Assembly: GCF_009870125.1 (NCBI RefSeq)
Contig: NC_046679.1
Span: 25,048,001-25,112,000 of the forward strand
DNA: 64,000 nt
Direction: 5' to 3'
Source: Drosophila pseudoobscura
Lineage: Eukaryota; Arthropoda; Insecta; Diptera; Drosophilidae
The notes beneath the pieces are model-generated. The model did no database searches and was not told where the DNA came from. It worked only from the letters and a program-made list of their open reading frames with translations. Both the position numbers and the translations under genes were made by a program. Shown in pieces: positions 36,516 to 57,775 of the stretch. Positions within the stretch are counted from its first letter, which is position 1, and every line of letters starts with the position of its first letter.

Positions 36516-36577
36516 AAGTATCGGGTATAAATGTAGAGTTGCGGTCGCAGCAGCAACTCACAACGTTCCCCTCATTT
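36516..36577. repeat. Repeated hairpin-bearing element end, copy 3
   Basis: Same unit as at 30846 and 31028: CTAAGTATCGGGTATAAATG, GAGTTGCGGTCGCAGCAGCA then ACTCACAACGTTCCCC. It lies at the junction between the DUF1091 cluster and the AT-rich DNA downstream of the RING-ligase gene. Confidence 0.6.
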
Positions 36578-39500
36578 TGTATGAGACTTGCCAAGGATCT
36601 TTGTTTATTAAACTTGATTTTTTGTTGTTAAGTTTCAAAATTTCCCGCGGCACAACCTTCAAAAGGTACAAATAAAACCATATGCAGTTTATTGACGTTC
36701 ATTGAATTTTATTGAAATTTTGCGAGTTAATACAAAACCGAAAATATAAATTATTGCAATTAACATTAAAAACGCCCGCTCACCGTTACAATGCCACTGA
36801 AAACATGTTTTAATACTATGGTTAACTGATTTCACAATTACTAGAAGAGAGTGTCTCGGTTCCTGTCTACAAAAATGTAAAACTATATAGTCACATTTAA
36901 AATTGCATAAATTCTAGACAAGTTTAGATGTTTTAGTATGTCGTAAATATTTGTTTGTTTTGAAGAAATCCTCATGCATAAAATGGTTTTGTATTTCTTA
37001 ATTCTTCCGCTGTTTTTATTTTGTATTTTTTACGTTGTTGTAATAATTTGGAATTATGTTTTATATGTTTTAAATTTTTTATTGCATTTTATGTAATTAA
37101 ATATATATAACGTACATCACAGCAAAACTTTATAATTTTTTTTCTTGTTTTCTTTGTATTTTTTGTTTGTTTTTTGTTTTTTTTTATACTATAAATATAT
37201 TTGTATGATAAGCTTTTGATTTTTGTTAAGTGTTTGGAAAACAATAAACCAGAAAGAGTTTGAAGAAAACTATGTGATGGAAACACGTAGTTAGTGTTGT
37301 TAGAGAAAAGTCGGACATATAGAAATAACTGAAGAGCGAAATTGAATCCGGGGTAGAAAGAAAATATACATTTCCTTTCAGTTTCTGTTTCTGCTTAGCT
37401 TGGTTGATTGAATTTTTATTATATCATATGTATACTCGTAAGTAAGTATGTCAGTGCACGTACAAAAGGTATTCAATTCATGTATATATATATATATATC
37501 TATATATACTCTATATATAATTATTTCATTTTATCATAACATTCCGTTATTGTGACGAAAAATAAAGATTTTTACTTGGTTTTTTTGCTTTTTGCTTTTG
37601 GTTTTTGGTTTTTTCCTTCCATTGATGTTCCTACTAATAAAATTCTAGAAAAGCACAACACCTTTACAATGGTCTTTTGGAAATACCATTCATATAGATT
37701 AAAAATAAATACATACACATTTGACATATACAAATACTAGGTATCAAGATTTCAGTAATGCATAGCGTTTATAAGGATTGAGAACTTTCCTTTGGGGTTG
37801 GGGCAAGGTTTGGACTGGGGTGATCGGCCCCGAAGTGCTGGATTTGTTTTCGGAATCGGAATAGAAATCGCATTCGGAATCGCTGGCTGCAAGCAACATA
37901 CAAATAACGAAGAAGGCTACACTGACGTTATGTACTTGTATGTTTGTATGTATGTATATCCATTCTCACAAAAAATCAAGGCTATTCATATTCATACATA
38001 TGTGTACACAATACTATATATGTATACTCGTATATGCTATAAAAAGTTGAGTTAGTTTCAATGGTTTTAATACGAATGGAGGGCAGGAATCATTTCAATT
38101 TACTTGTTATTCTTGTTCTTTTGTTTTCCTCGTTTGGTTTTATGTTTAGCTATCATGTTGATTGGTTATGTACCATATAATATATGTATGCATGTATATA
38201 TGTATGTGTATATCGATCGATAGATAGATAATTATTGTATCGTACTTGTACATGTATATTGGTAAAAATTGTTTTTGTGTTTACAAATCGTTCTCCGGCT
38301 TACAGTTAACAGTTAACAGTTAACGGTTAACAGTTAACAGTTTTCAGTTTACAGTTAACAGGCTAGTGCGCGTAGTTTGCTTGAATCGTATATCAATTTC
38401 AGAAGGAAACTCTCTATACTATATAGTAACTACATACATACATACTCGTATATGTAATGGTTGTTTATAATTATACGACAATCGTACCTATGCATCTGAT
38501 GCTCGGCTCAGCTTGGTTACGTTACGTTGCTGTTGCAATAATTTAAATATTCCCTTTCTAATAGACAAGTCACATTGATTCAAGGAGGTTTAGGTGTAGA
38601 GCTACAGACGTTACAGTTTAAAGGCAAAAGTATTTACTACGGAAGTGTTTGGGTCAGTAGGAGAAGTCCAAGTCTGGATACCGATTACAATAATTGTGTA
38701 GTTCTCTTAGTAATTGCATTTTAGTTACGCACACATCTACTACAAGTGCTCGTACATTTATCAAGCCCACCAACATACATACATACATGTATGTTTGGTT
38801 CTATGTCTGCTAAATTCATGTTTCGGCTTCTTTCATCCGGCTGCGTGTGTGCGCGTGTATATATATGTATGTGTGTTGGTGTATCTATATGTATAGTATA
38901 TTTGCTGAAACGTTTGTGTCGTCGTCGCTCATCTGGTTTAGTCGATTTTAAAGATTGCTTATATGTTTCAAGGTTAGTTGCTTCCATTTTTAGTTACTTA
39001 TATTCTCAAACAGTATAAACAAAAATATATATATGTATATGTATTTTTGTAAGGATATTTTCCATTTTTGTTTTTGTTTGTTTGTTTTTTTTTTTGCTTA
39101 GTGCAAGAAGAAGAACTTCTTCAGTGGGTTCAGTTCGTACAATAAGTATAAAATGCAATGCACTATATATTGTATATGCTTTTTTGTATGTACTCGTATG
39201 TAAGGTAAGGGTAAATATTTTGATAAAAACTAAAAAACGATAACTATAATTATACATACATACATACATAAGGTAGTGTATGGAGAGGAAGCAGCAAATA
39301 TGCAAGCCAGACTCGAAAGCAAAAAACATAAATCCAAGTTACAAATACAAATATATATATTCCATTTTACGTAAATATTTATGTATATTGTATATATGTA
39401 GAGAGTTATCAATATGTATGTGTGTGGACAGCAACAATTCAAGATACACCATTTACGATTTAGGTTCAGGCCTTCCAATGTCCTATAAAGCTCCGGTGCT

Positions 39501-40224
39501 GTTAATCACCGGAGTTCAAAATATTTCGTCGCACTTGATGGACATTGAGAAACCACTCCTCATTAAGTATAGTATATCTTTATGAATATATTTAAGTTTG
39601 TGTTGTGATTTAGCAGTTATAATGAATTAAAGTGGAAAACAGTAGCATTTGCTGATCTCTCAAGTCTTAAAGGGAAAAGAAATATCTATTGAATTACATT
39701 TTTCCAGATACAGATACATTGTGTTTGTGCAGATACCCTAGTACATTTAGCCTGCTCTTTGCCTACACACACACCCCTATACTATATTAGATACTTAAAT
39801 AGTTGAAATCTTGGTGGTATGCATATGGGCTTTATTCATAATTGGGTTTACCATTACTCACATACAAACTAACGTCTACGAGAAGCTATTGAAGAGGTGG
39901 CGCGTGGGCGAGGCATAGAACGGGAGACGTGACTGAAAGAGCTGAGGGAAGCGACAGTTTGTTTGGCAGTTGGTTTCGTTGCGCGTTACATCAATTAAAG
40001 GCGGGTGTGTGGCTCCTCCACCCACTCCCACTCCCACTCCTCCCCGTCCATTCCTCGCCGCGTTGGAGAGCCAAAGCCGGAGTAGGAGCCGCAGCAGGGG
40101 CTGATGGCGAATGCATTTGGAATACGATTACGGGTATGGGCATGCGTATGCATATGCGTAAGGGTATGGGTATGGGTATGGATATTGGCATTGGCATTGG
40201 AACACCAGGCCCTTGGACAAGGCC
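36578..40224. other. AT-rich DNA downstream of the RING-ligase gene
   Basis: No coding exon is supported. The right portion presumably carries the 3' UTR of the minus-strand RING-ligase gene; a TTTATT (AATAAA on the minus strand) is present near 39831-39836. A tandem TTAACAG/GTTAACA repeat occupies 38301-38361, and TATG/TACA microsatellites recur throughout. Confidence 0.45.
38301..38361. repeat. Tandem CAGTTAA heptamer repeat
   Basis: About seven head-to-tail copies of a 7-bp unit (CAGTTAA with CGGTTAA and CAGTTTT/CAGTTTA variants). Confidence 0.8.
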
Positions 40225-48787
<8,563 letters not shown>

Positions 48788-48908
48788 GACGCTGCGCTGC
48801 TCTCAGAGCTTCTGGCTCCTCGAAAGATAGTTCCCTCCTCCTGTTGTGCGACGCCTTCGATGGAGTCCGAGTCCGAGTCCGAGTCGACCTGACCTATTCC
48901 CCACTTAC

Positions 48909-49056
48909 TTGTACTTGTATGCGCTGCGCCGCGTCTGAATCTGCTTCTGTTGTTGTTGTTGTTGTTGTTGCTGCTGCTGCTGCTGTGGCAGCTCTTGTTC
49001 TTACTGTTTTTCGACTTGTACTTGTACCACTCTTGTTTTTGCTATATTAACGCAGC
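48909..49056 (-). other. mura: Candidate 5' untranslated exon of mura
   Basis: On the minus strand a strong pyrimidine-rich acceptor (TTCTTCTACACCCCCACAG) at 49057 and a consensus donor GTAAGT at 48908 bound a 148-bp segment with CAG/CAA repeats. It is followed by a short intron ahead of the ATG-containing exon. No long open frame joins it to the ATG, so it would be untranslated. Confidence 0.45.
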
Positions 49057-52000
49057 CTGTGGGGGTGTAGAAGAAAAGAGGAAACCGCTTTTACAGTCAG
49101 CTGAGCTCTAACATTTACTATTTGGTGTTTGGTTTATTTGATTGTACGAGTATTTGCTTATTTGCTTATGTAGGAAGGTGGTAATCTAAGCCGGACCCGC
49201 GCTCCAGAACAGAAAGCAAACAACCAACAAGCCAACATGCTCAATAACAAAACATTTATGGTTCTCTAGTAGGCAAAATACTTACTTACATATGTATGTA
49301 TATGTATGTACGTGGGTAAGGATAATAAAATATATAGTATATGTGTGTTTTGTGTATGTTTGTTTTTATGTGTGGCTATATGTAAATATTCGTTGTAATC
49401 GTAATAAATAAAACAGCAACAATTTTCAGTTTCGTTCAACAGTGTAGCTTTAATATATTGTCAATTATATGATATGAACTGAGATGAGATACGTGCGTGG
49501 TTAGTCTTTCAACTAAAGGTATACGAGGTCGGACTAAGAGACACTTCGGTCCTAGGCAAGAAAACGACACCTTTTCTTTTCATTTCATTTCTGTTTAGCT
49601 AGTGTTGTAAAATTTTTCGAAAAATAGCCAAGCCGATCCTTGGGATCGAGTCGAGTACGCTTTTGGTAGCTGACACGAAAGACGGCTTCTACAACTTCTT
49701 GTGGAAAATTCTCCTGTCCGATTCAGTGGATCTGGTGCCCAATATTTAATGGCTCTCTTATAAGTTTTAAAATTTGGCAGTAATTATTCTAGTCTTCTAC
49801 ACGTCAAAGCAGACATGGTAGCTCTGACATCGAACGTAATATGAGTCCAGAAAATAATATTCTAATTTTTACTAGGTCTCTCAATGCACATCATAAGAAC
49901 AGGAAGACATTTTTGTTAAATTTGTATACTCGAGACAATATTTGTACAGATGTACAGTTTCCAAAGGCATGATTGACTACGAGTAAACCTAATCAAGCGT
50001 TTAAATTCGAAATGCTAGTAACTCGTATTTTTTGTTGTACTTTGTTTCAATGTGTTTTCTTGCTTGGATCAAAATACCTTCAGTCCGTCTCCGCATGTAG
50101 ATACATACGTATATACGATATATATATATGAAGATACAGTACGATATATAGTTAACAGTTAAACATATGTGTGTGTGTAAGTGTGAGTAAAGTAAAGTCC
50201 TCCTTCTGAAAGTGTGATAAGCAAGAACAGCAAATTGTACACTTTCAGCGATTCCAGTTTTTGAGTTGTTAAACACGATAACCTATCGTTAAGCGCTGCC
50301 CCTCCCCTCATACATCAGACATACGAGTATATACATACATAAGATATTTATCTCTATGGGTGTGGACGTTGTGTGCTTAACATGAATGTGTAAACTGAAC
50401 ATAAACAATATTAGTGGGTATTGGGGAGTGGAAAGGGGGATTGGGGATTTGTTGGTTTGGGAATATGGATGGATGGGTGTGAGGGGTGGAGAGGGCAGGA
50501 TGACTGATTACAAACTTATCACTTATCGCTTTGTGGGCGGGGGGGCAGTTAGTACAATTAAAAGATTCCAGTTGAGAGAGCGACAGATAAGAGAGTTACA
50601 CTTAACGTACATGTGTTTGCGCTGTGTTTTGGGGTGTGTGTTGGTTGTTGGGATATGTGCTCTATAAGTAGGTAATATACTATTTAAATACTACGCGCAA
50701 AGAAGGAAACGAACATGTGCAAAGTAAAACAAACAGTGTGACAGAGTTGTGTAGTTATATTGTAAATATTATATATGGATGGGGGGGTTAGATCGTATTG
50801 GAACCATTTAAAAGGAACGTACATGTGGACGAATACAAATAATTACAAGATGGCTATTCCAAAATGGTACATGTTTAAAATATTTTGTTCTTGGTACTTA
50901 ATCTTTTTTTTCTCTTGTATTCTACAGGATGGCTAAATGGAAACTGCAAGCCCCTTTTAAAATATTAATGAATGCAAGAAAAATCACGCTTATAGTAGTA
51001 CACAAGATTATGGCACACTGTTTCTGTTGGTTTGAAAATGATAGCAGTTTTAATCGGGTTGCAATTCCATTAGGCCAAGCTTTATGCTTCTAATTCAGTG
51101 TGTTTTAAAAATGTACAAAAAACAAGCTTACAAACTAAAGCCGTTCTGTCGCCAGTTGCAGTAGACGGTTGATAGATTGGTTGTTGGTTGATTTTTCGAT
51201 TGGTTTTGGTTTTGGTTTTGTTTTCGTAGGCAGTACGAGGACTATTCGTTTACATATATAAGTTGGCTAGTCAGCTTGAGCTTTGGGTTGAGTTGAGTTG
51301 AGTAGAGGTTGAGGTTGAGGTTGAGGTGTGTGCAGTTTTTTTTTTTCAGTTTGCAGTTTGCATTTGCAATTGCGCTTTGCGGTAGTTGGTCAGTGAGATT
51401 GAATACAGATACAGCAATGACAATGTCAACGGCAACGACAACGGCAATGGCGGTCTTATGTGGTACATAGTATGTATTTAGTATACATTTCGGTTTTAGT
51501 TGTTGATATTTCAGTATCGGTTTGTTTTTACATGTGGATATACGAGTCAAAGAAACACTTGATGATCGGAAGTCATTGAGAGACGTGTGTGTTAAAGAAG
51601 CGGGAGCACGTCTGGCCACGGCCGTTAAAAATGCAAATTTACCACCAAAACCAGCAATAAAATATTGTATGTATGCTAAAAACAAAGAAAATAAAAGTAA
51701 AAGAAAACATTTGCTATTACATTCGGTTGAGAAACTAATTACTGGGATTTTAATTTTGGACTATTATTCTTTTAGTTTTGTTAGCATTACAGTATGTACG
51801 AGTATATGTAGGATAATATTCAAATATATTGACTATAAATATTGTATAAGCCTTGTTTTTAATTGCGGCCAATGAGTAGCGAATGCCAATGTTATGTAAA
51901 TTAGATGTAAGAAATTAGGCAGGGCAGGCAATAAGTATATTGTACAAATACTGGTCTATTATAGCGATTATGGTTGTAATTGTGGTTCAATTCGTGTGAC

Positions 52001-53100
52001 TTGAGGGAGGTCAATCCACCGGACTCGGAGGAGAGGCGAGGAGAACTAGAAGTGCGTGCGACTGGAGCTAGGGGTACTCAAGTGCTTGGGGCAGGGTCGG
52101 ATCGGTCTCGGCTGGACGACACTCTACACAAAACGACAAAGTGCCCCCCCTCTTAAAATAAAAACAATAAATTATAAAAATATATACATACACACAGACA
52201 AAGTATTCCAGAGTCCGGACCGACCCCACCAACGCACACACACACACACACACTAACAAAGCTTTCACAGACGGACGAGAGCAAGAGCAGCTGGAGAGCG
52301 ACGAGAAATCCAGAGAGCACACACACAAAGAAAGTAAGAGAGAGGTGTGCACTGGTATGCGTCGTTTCTTGTTGTTGCTATTGCGTAGTCATGGCAGTCA
52401 ACGGCTCTTTTTCTTCGTTACACACATTCGATTATATGAATGTGAATATGTATACTATAAAAGCTCGCTGGCTGGTTTTTGGCAATTACAATAGCGTTTC
52501 AAAATACGATGATGGGGCAAATTGTGTCTGTGTATATCCAATATGCTGTACACATGCATATGTATATGCATGTATAGCATATATGTTAATATTGGCCCCC
52601 CATCAAAACATGTTCATAACTACACTTTACACTCTCGCACACACACTTATACTTGGGCCAGGCCACTGCTAAAATTTTTCATGGGGCCAGAAAATAAATA
52701 TTATTACACACCAGACGCTAGCGAAACTAATACCAGCCCGAGCCCTCTCTGAACGCAGACAAAGACGTATGTAAATGCTTCTCTCTTCTGGCTGTGGCTC
52801 TGAGTATAGATATGGATGGAAAATCGAAACTCTGTGTCCAAAGTGCTCCCCCCGCAGCAGAGTACGTACAAAATCAACACAAGTTCACACACACATACAC
52901 ACACACACAAAAGTGAACTCACAATGACAACCACTTCGTCACCAGCAGATAAAAAAGCTGTCACTAAACAATTGCGTTTTATGTAATTTCACTACATACA
53001 TACTTTAGCAAAGGAGCACAATTTATATTATGTATATTACTTTTATTTTTATTTATTTTATTTATATTATATTTTCTTTATTTTTGGGAGTTTACCTTTT
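49057..53100. other. Region upstream of mura, no coding exon seen
   Basis: This stretch probably includes the mura promoter and upstream untranslated sequence, but I could not fix a start site. It contains runs of TTGAG/GTTGAG (51290-51325), CA repeats (52228-52252 and 52888-52910) and TATG repeats. Open frames near 51242-51875 on both strands look like products of these low-complexity runs. Confidence 0.4.
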
Positions 53101-53124
53101 TATGTATGCTGCAGTGTGACTGCG

Positions 53125-54570
53125 GATTTATCGTTGAAATATACCGTCCGAACCTCAGAAATATGCTAAAAAATACCGTCTCATTTACAAAATATACCGT
53201 AAATATACTGGCGAAGTCAAGTTCTGTTATACATATTCCTCGATTTGTATATTGCGTAGTATATTTCAAGTTATCCTGATCTATCAGCCCTGCCCACATA
53301 ATTTTCTCCGATTATTGAATCAATTTTCTACTTGGCCGGTTTGTTTTGAATACGGCAATTGCTGTTTTTGCTCCTCAACAACAATATAGCGTCTCGTATG
53401 ATGAAAGAACTTAGCCCACTTAAGCCCCCTCTATTGAAATAGCTCAGCTGCTTGAGGTAAATGGCGGAATATATTAACGATTGCAAATTCATGCCATCTT
53501 TCCTCTGAATTTAAAAAAAAAAACACTATATATTTCTCCTGCACTGCGCTAACGTTATTATATTTTCATTATTTTCGGTGGATAATTGAAGTACCTCCTT
53601 GGCTTATAATAGGTTAATCGTTTTCCGTCAAGGATTGGAAACCATATTGCTCAATTTTGATGTTCCGTCGAATTTTGTTAGCTATTTAGAACATTTAGCC
53701 ATGCCCACATAGTTTCATATGATTGATGAATCATTTTTCTACTTAACTGGTTTATTCTTAATACTTGCTTTTACTTGATTTAGTCTAAAAAAGGTTTTAG
53801 CGAAGAATGTCTAACAAATAAATTGCTCAATTTTGATATTCCGTTGAATAATGCTGACTAATTAAAAGCTTTAGCTTTTCCCTCATAATTTTAGGCCATT
53901 GATGAATACATTTTCTACAAGATTGGCTATTTTTAAGTACTCCCATTTATTGTATTTTGACTGCAGCAAGGTTTAAACAAAAAAGGTCAGGTAATGTATG
54001 GAATGTCACGTCAACCAGTTTGGGCATAGGTATGCTCTATTTGGTTAATGTAATATGAAGAAATTGTGGCGCCAAATGGAAATTGTTTGAAAGTGAATGA
54101 GAGAAAAGGATTTAAATGCAATCTATTGGAATAAATGATACACGTAAGTACGATTTGTGAGCGAAAACTCAAAAAACCTGCGTATACCCTTACTTCTTAA
54201 ATATACCTTTGAAAAAAATAGATTGATGATTATCCTACTTAAGCCCCCTCTATTTAAACAGTTCAACGACTTTAGATAAATGACGGAAAATTTAGCTGAT
54301 TGTAAATTCTTCTTGAAGATTCATGCCATCTTTTCTCTGAACTTAAAAAGACCACGATATCTTCCACCTGAACTGCGCTAAAATTATTAAATTTTCATTA
54401 TTTTCGTTGGAGTATTAAAATACCCCCTTGGTATTGGATTGGAAACCATATTCCTCCATTTTGATATTCGGTTTAATAGTAATGGCAAGCTAGAACTCAC
54501 AGAACTTAACATATAACTTTGTCCGATTGATGAATCAATTTTTTCCAGGATTCCAAGGATTTGGTCAAAG
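53125..54570. repeat. ATACCGT-rich dispersed repeat, copy 2, with internal duplications
   Basis: The left 200 bp match 22250-22400 without the MITE. A phrase running from TTGATATTCCGTCGAAT through CCCACATAATTTTATCCGAT to TTTTCTACTTGACTGG recurs with divergence near 53230-53350, 53655-53760, 53828-53940 and 54458-54550. A CCACTTAAGCCCCCTCTATT block recurs near 53420 and 54236. This is an internally repeated, non-coding element or tandem relics of one. Confidence 0.7.
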
Positions 54571-54841
54571 GCTTGTCCGTTTTAATTGACTTCTTGCATA
54601 TTCAAGTACATGAGACTTACAAAAAAAATAGGCGGTAAATCTTTTTGATAATGATGAAGATGTATACAACGACCCAAAGGCATCCTGCGACTCCTGAGAG
54701 CTACAAACTTTCTATTACAGATTTAACGAATAACGCTTCAAACCAAATAGTTTTCAACAATGTTCTTCGGAAGTAATTTAAGAAAGTTGGAATCATCTAC
54801 ATCAATAAAATATTGACTCTTGAATGCTGCAAATTATATAT

Positions 54842-55065
54842 ATTTATACCCAGTACTCAAGTCAAGGAGTATATTCGTGTAGACATAGTCATTCTCTATA
54901 AATTTTAGTTTTTCGTTTCTTCAAAATTGTGGATGCGGAACTTTGTGATATCAAAGGAGACTGGACACAAAATTTGTTTTCTCTAGCTCTTATAGTCTCT
55001 AAAATCTTGACGAACAAACGGAAAATCAGACATGGCTCTATCGCTATATCGCTATATCCCTTTTT
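54842..55065 (+). mobile_element. Diverged mini-me/DINE-like fragment
   Basis: The sequence begins TTATACCCAGTACTCAAGTC and retains GTATATTCGTGTAGA-like, GCTCTTATAGTCTCTAAAAT and a degenerate end. It is the oldest-looking copy in the window. Confidence 0.5.
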
Positions 55066-55524
55066 CTAATCGTTCCTCACCGTCTAAAGCTGAGTGGAAA
55101 GCTCGTCTGCATAGCAGAAATCACAGAAATCGTCTGGCACAGTGGGCCTATCTCACTAGCATTACAAATCGAAATTAAGCAAATAAAATGACTTATCGAA
55201 ATCTTTTTTTTTTGTTTTAATTATTTGAATCAATCCAGTGGCGCCTCTGAAGAAGCTCAGTGGCCCAACAGCCACAGTTTACAAGAACATACATATATAG
55301 TTAATCAACAAATGCTAAATGCTGAATATGCCAATACTTTTGTTCGCCTTATTTTATACTTTTTCGATTAAAATATTTCACCAAATAATGAGTCAATCTT
55401 AGATCGTATAAAATTACTTTTCTTGTGAAAATCACTGTATATGAAGTGTATGTAAATTACAAGATTACAAATGTACATATATGTATATTTACATATACTT
55501 ATACTGGCTGGCAATTCTATACAA

Positions 55525-55610
55525 ATTTCAGATTCCAATATGTGGAGGATCTACTGCAGATCAATTCGAAATGGCTTCATTTATAATTGCAAATAAATTA
55601 CATAAGAAAC
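55525..55610 (+). pseudogene. DUF1091 exon 3 remnant
   Basis: The plus strand retains AATATGTGGAGGATCTACTG followed by CAGATCAATTCGAAATGG, equivalent to the C-terminal YVEDLL end of the family, with a stop soon after. Nothing else of this copy survives upstream. Confidence 0.55.
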
Positions 55611-55700
55611 ATATAGTTGGTATACATAAATTAGTGATTCTGTCATGCGGAAATCCACTGGGCACTCGATTAGGCATTGGGTAATTGGTACAGCATTACC

Positions 55701-56385
55701 ATGTGGTCCAAGCTGCTTTTCAGTGCTCTCTTCGGAATTTTCCTAGCTGCCAACTTTGAAGTTAATGTAAATATCATATCTTCAGGAGGACTTATACTAT
55801 CGTAAATTAGCAAACATTGCTCAAATACTCCACAGGATGCTGTGCTCTTTAGGTTCACAAACTTCGTCTGCAAGAGCTACAATACATCCGCGTTTGTGTT
55901 CAATAACTGTCGCCTGAAGGCCGTCAGTCGGGAAAGGGTGCTCCTCAATATGAATGGGACGGTACTACATTCGGTAAATAATGTATCGCTTCATGCCAAG
56001 ATTTTTAAAAAAGCAAACGGCTTCCAGCCGTGGGTTCTGGAAGGATCCGTCGATGCGTGCCGATTTTTGCGAAAGACCTATAATCCGTTTATGCGTATAG
56101 TCTACAATCTTTTCAAGGAATTTTCCAATATCAACCACACATGTCCGTTTGTGGTAAGTGATATTTAAATAGTCTTGGATGCAAATCTGTGTTAAGTCTG
56201 ACCCCCCACAGGGTCCACAAATTGTGAAGGATTTCTATCTGAAGCCCGAACTACTGCGACTGCCCTTTCCAACCGGAGATTATATGTTGTGGATGCAGTG
56301 GTTCTTCTATAATAGACCCCAATTCGATACTAATGTTAGTTTTGCCTATGTGGAGGATCTACTGGTACAAAAGAAGGAAAACTAA
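55701..56385 (+). CDS. DUF1091 family secreted protein, intact copy K
   Basis: Exons 55701-55766, 55836-56153 and 56212-56385 (22 + 106 + 57 codons) give 185 residues. The protein starts MWSKLLFSALFGIFLAANFE (signal peptide). It carries CKSYNTSAFVFNNCRLKAVS, DACRFLRKTYNPF, NINHTCPFV and GPQIVKDFYLKPELLRLP, with the C-terminal tail VEDLLVQKKEN three residues longer than in the inverted-arm copies. Intron positions and phases (0 and 0) are identical to those of the minus-strand members. It is the most diverged intact copy here, so it predates the recent inverted duplication. Confidence 0.87.
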
Positions 56386-56699
56386 TTCAATATATTTTTA
56401 AAGTACAATAAAGAATTCATTTATTGTTGGATTAAAAGGCAACCATTATGACGCGAAATGGTGGTGAGATAGTTTCTACTTATGATTACACGCACATAAT
56501 TGTAACCGATTGGCACACATTTGCGATATCACACATTTTCTTTATGCAAGGCCAATATGGCCTTCAGTTATCCGAATGGGATATAGAACCGTCGAGAGTA
56601 TGCTTATGAGGTTTGAAAATCCTCGAGAATCAGGAACGTTTTGTGGTTACAATATTGCGTCATTGGGATTCAATTCGCTTATCGATTATCGTTTGATTA

Positions 56700-57020
56700 T
56701 TAGCAATGCAGTCCAAGCTAATATTCTGTATTCTATTCGGAATACTTCAAACATCTACATTCGATTTCAATGAAACACTTCCTGAATTATTTCGAGTTCC
56801 ACAACTATCGTCTGAAGGATGTCGGTGAAACGAAGGTGGTGCTCAAAAAAAATTTTCATGGCGAGACGTTCGATATAAGATATGGTATAAGACGTTCGAT
56901 GGTAAGATATTCGAAAACTTTCTAGGTCAAAATGATTTTAAGTGTAATTTACAGGGTCTACAAATTGTCAAAAATTCCTATCTTAGACACGAACTGTTGC
57001 GATGGTTATCCCTATTTTTT
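56700..57020 (+). pseudogene. DUF1091 pseudogene H
   Basis: Fragments align with exon 1 (CAGTCCAAGCTAATATTCTG near 56709), exon 2 (HNYRLKDVGETKVVLK, about 56800-56850) and the start of exon 3 (GLQIVKNSYLRHELLRW, near 56955-57005). The conserved Cys of CRLK is replaced by Tyr, and stops and deletions break the frame. Confidence 0.65.
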
Positions 57021-57039
57021 CCAACATAATTTATCGGCT

Positions 57040-57775
57040 AGTTCCGGTATTCAAGAACCATTGGAACTCAGATGCACTCCAAGCTTTTCGGAGTGTTCCT
57101 GGCATCGAATTTCAATCTGAACGCAAGCAAATCTTTTAATAGTAATCAAAATTATTTTAAAGATTCGACCTATTACGCCTTGATCGAAATTATTTTCTAT
57201 AAATGAGATACATCTCTTGTTCGATGTTCTCCGGAAGTAATTTAAGCAAAATGAAACATGATCATCAACATTTTATTGATTCTTTCATGCGGGAAAAGAT
57301 ATTATTGTATGCCCAGTACTCCCAGAGGGTAGGGGTATATTAGATTTATGTACATAGATTAAAACTTCGTCTGCGAGAGGTATACAAAAATTATGGATCG
57401 CGTTCCACAACCGCCGTTTTATGGCAGTATTGCATCTAACCTAAATATATTAAAAAAAAAAAAACAGAATATAATCCATGAGTTATCGAAGCTAGATTTG
57501 ATACCTGTCTGTATTTTCGAAAGCGAAATCTACCCATTTCTAAAATAGTCTATGGGCTGCTCAAAAAGTTTACGAATAGTAATCACAAATGTCCATACGT
57601 CGAAAACTTAAACATCTCATATTTGTATTAAAGTGTCCACAAATTGTCAAAGATTTTTATGTACGGTCCAACGGGGGATTATTTATTGATGATTAAGTGG
57701 TACTGCGATAAGAAGCCACAATTATATACGAACATTAGTTTCACATTCGTGGAGGATCCACTGAAGTGAATTTAG
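57040..57775 (+). pseudogene. DUF1091 pseudogene I, mirror of pseudogene F
   Basis: The 5' portion is a remnant (CCAAGCTTTTCGGAGTGTTC, about 57079) followed by spacer. From 57410 the copy carries the same defective exon 2 and exon 3 pieces as 35500-35880, including the deleted exon 3 centre (VRSNGG) and the TFVEDPLK terminus near 57745-57768. It is the right-arm counterpart of the left-arm pseudogene. Confidence 0.7.

Noticed and set aside
51242-51875. Overlapping open frames of 147 (minus) and 117 (plus) codons
   Set aside because: They cross TTGAG and GGCAACG-type low-complexity repeats, show no domain, and neither has a supported exon border.
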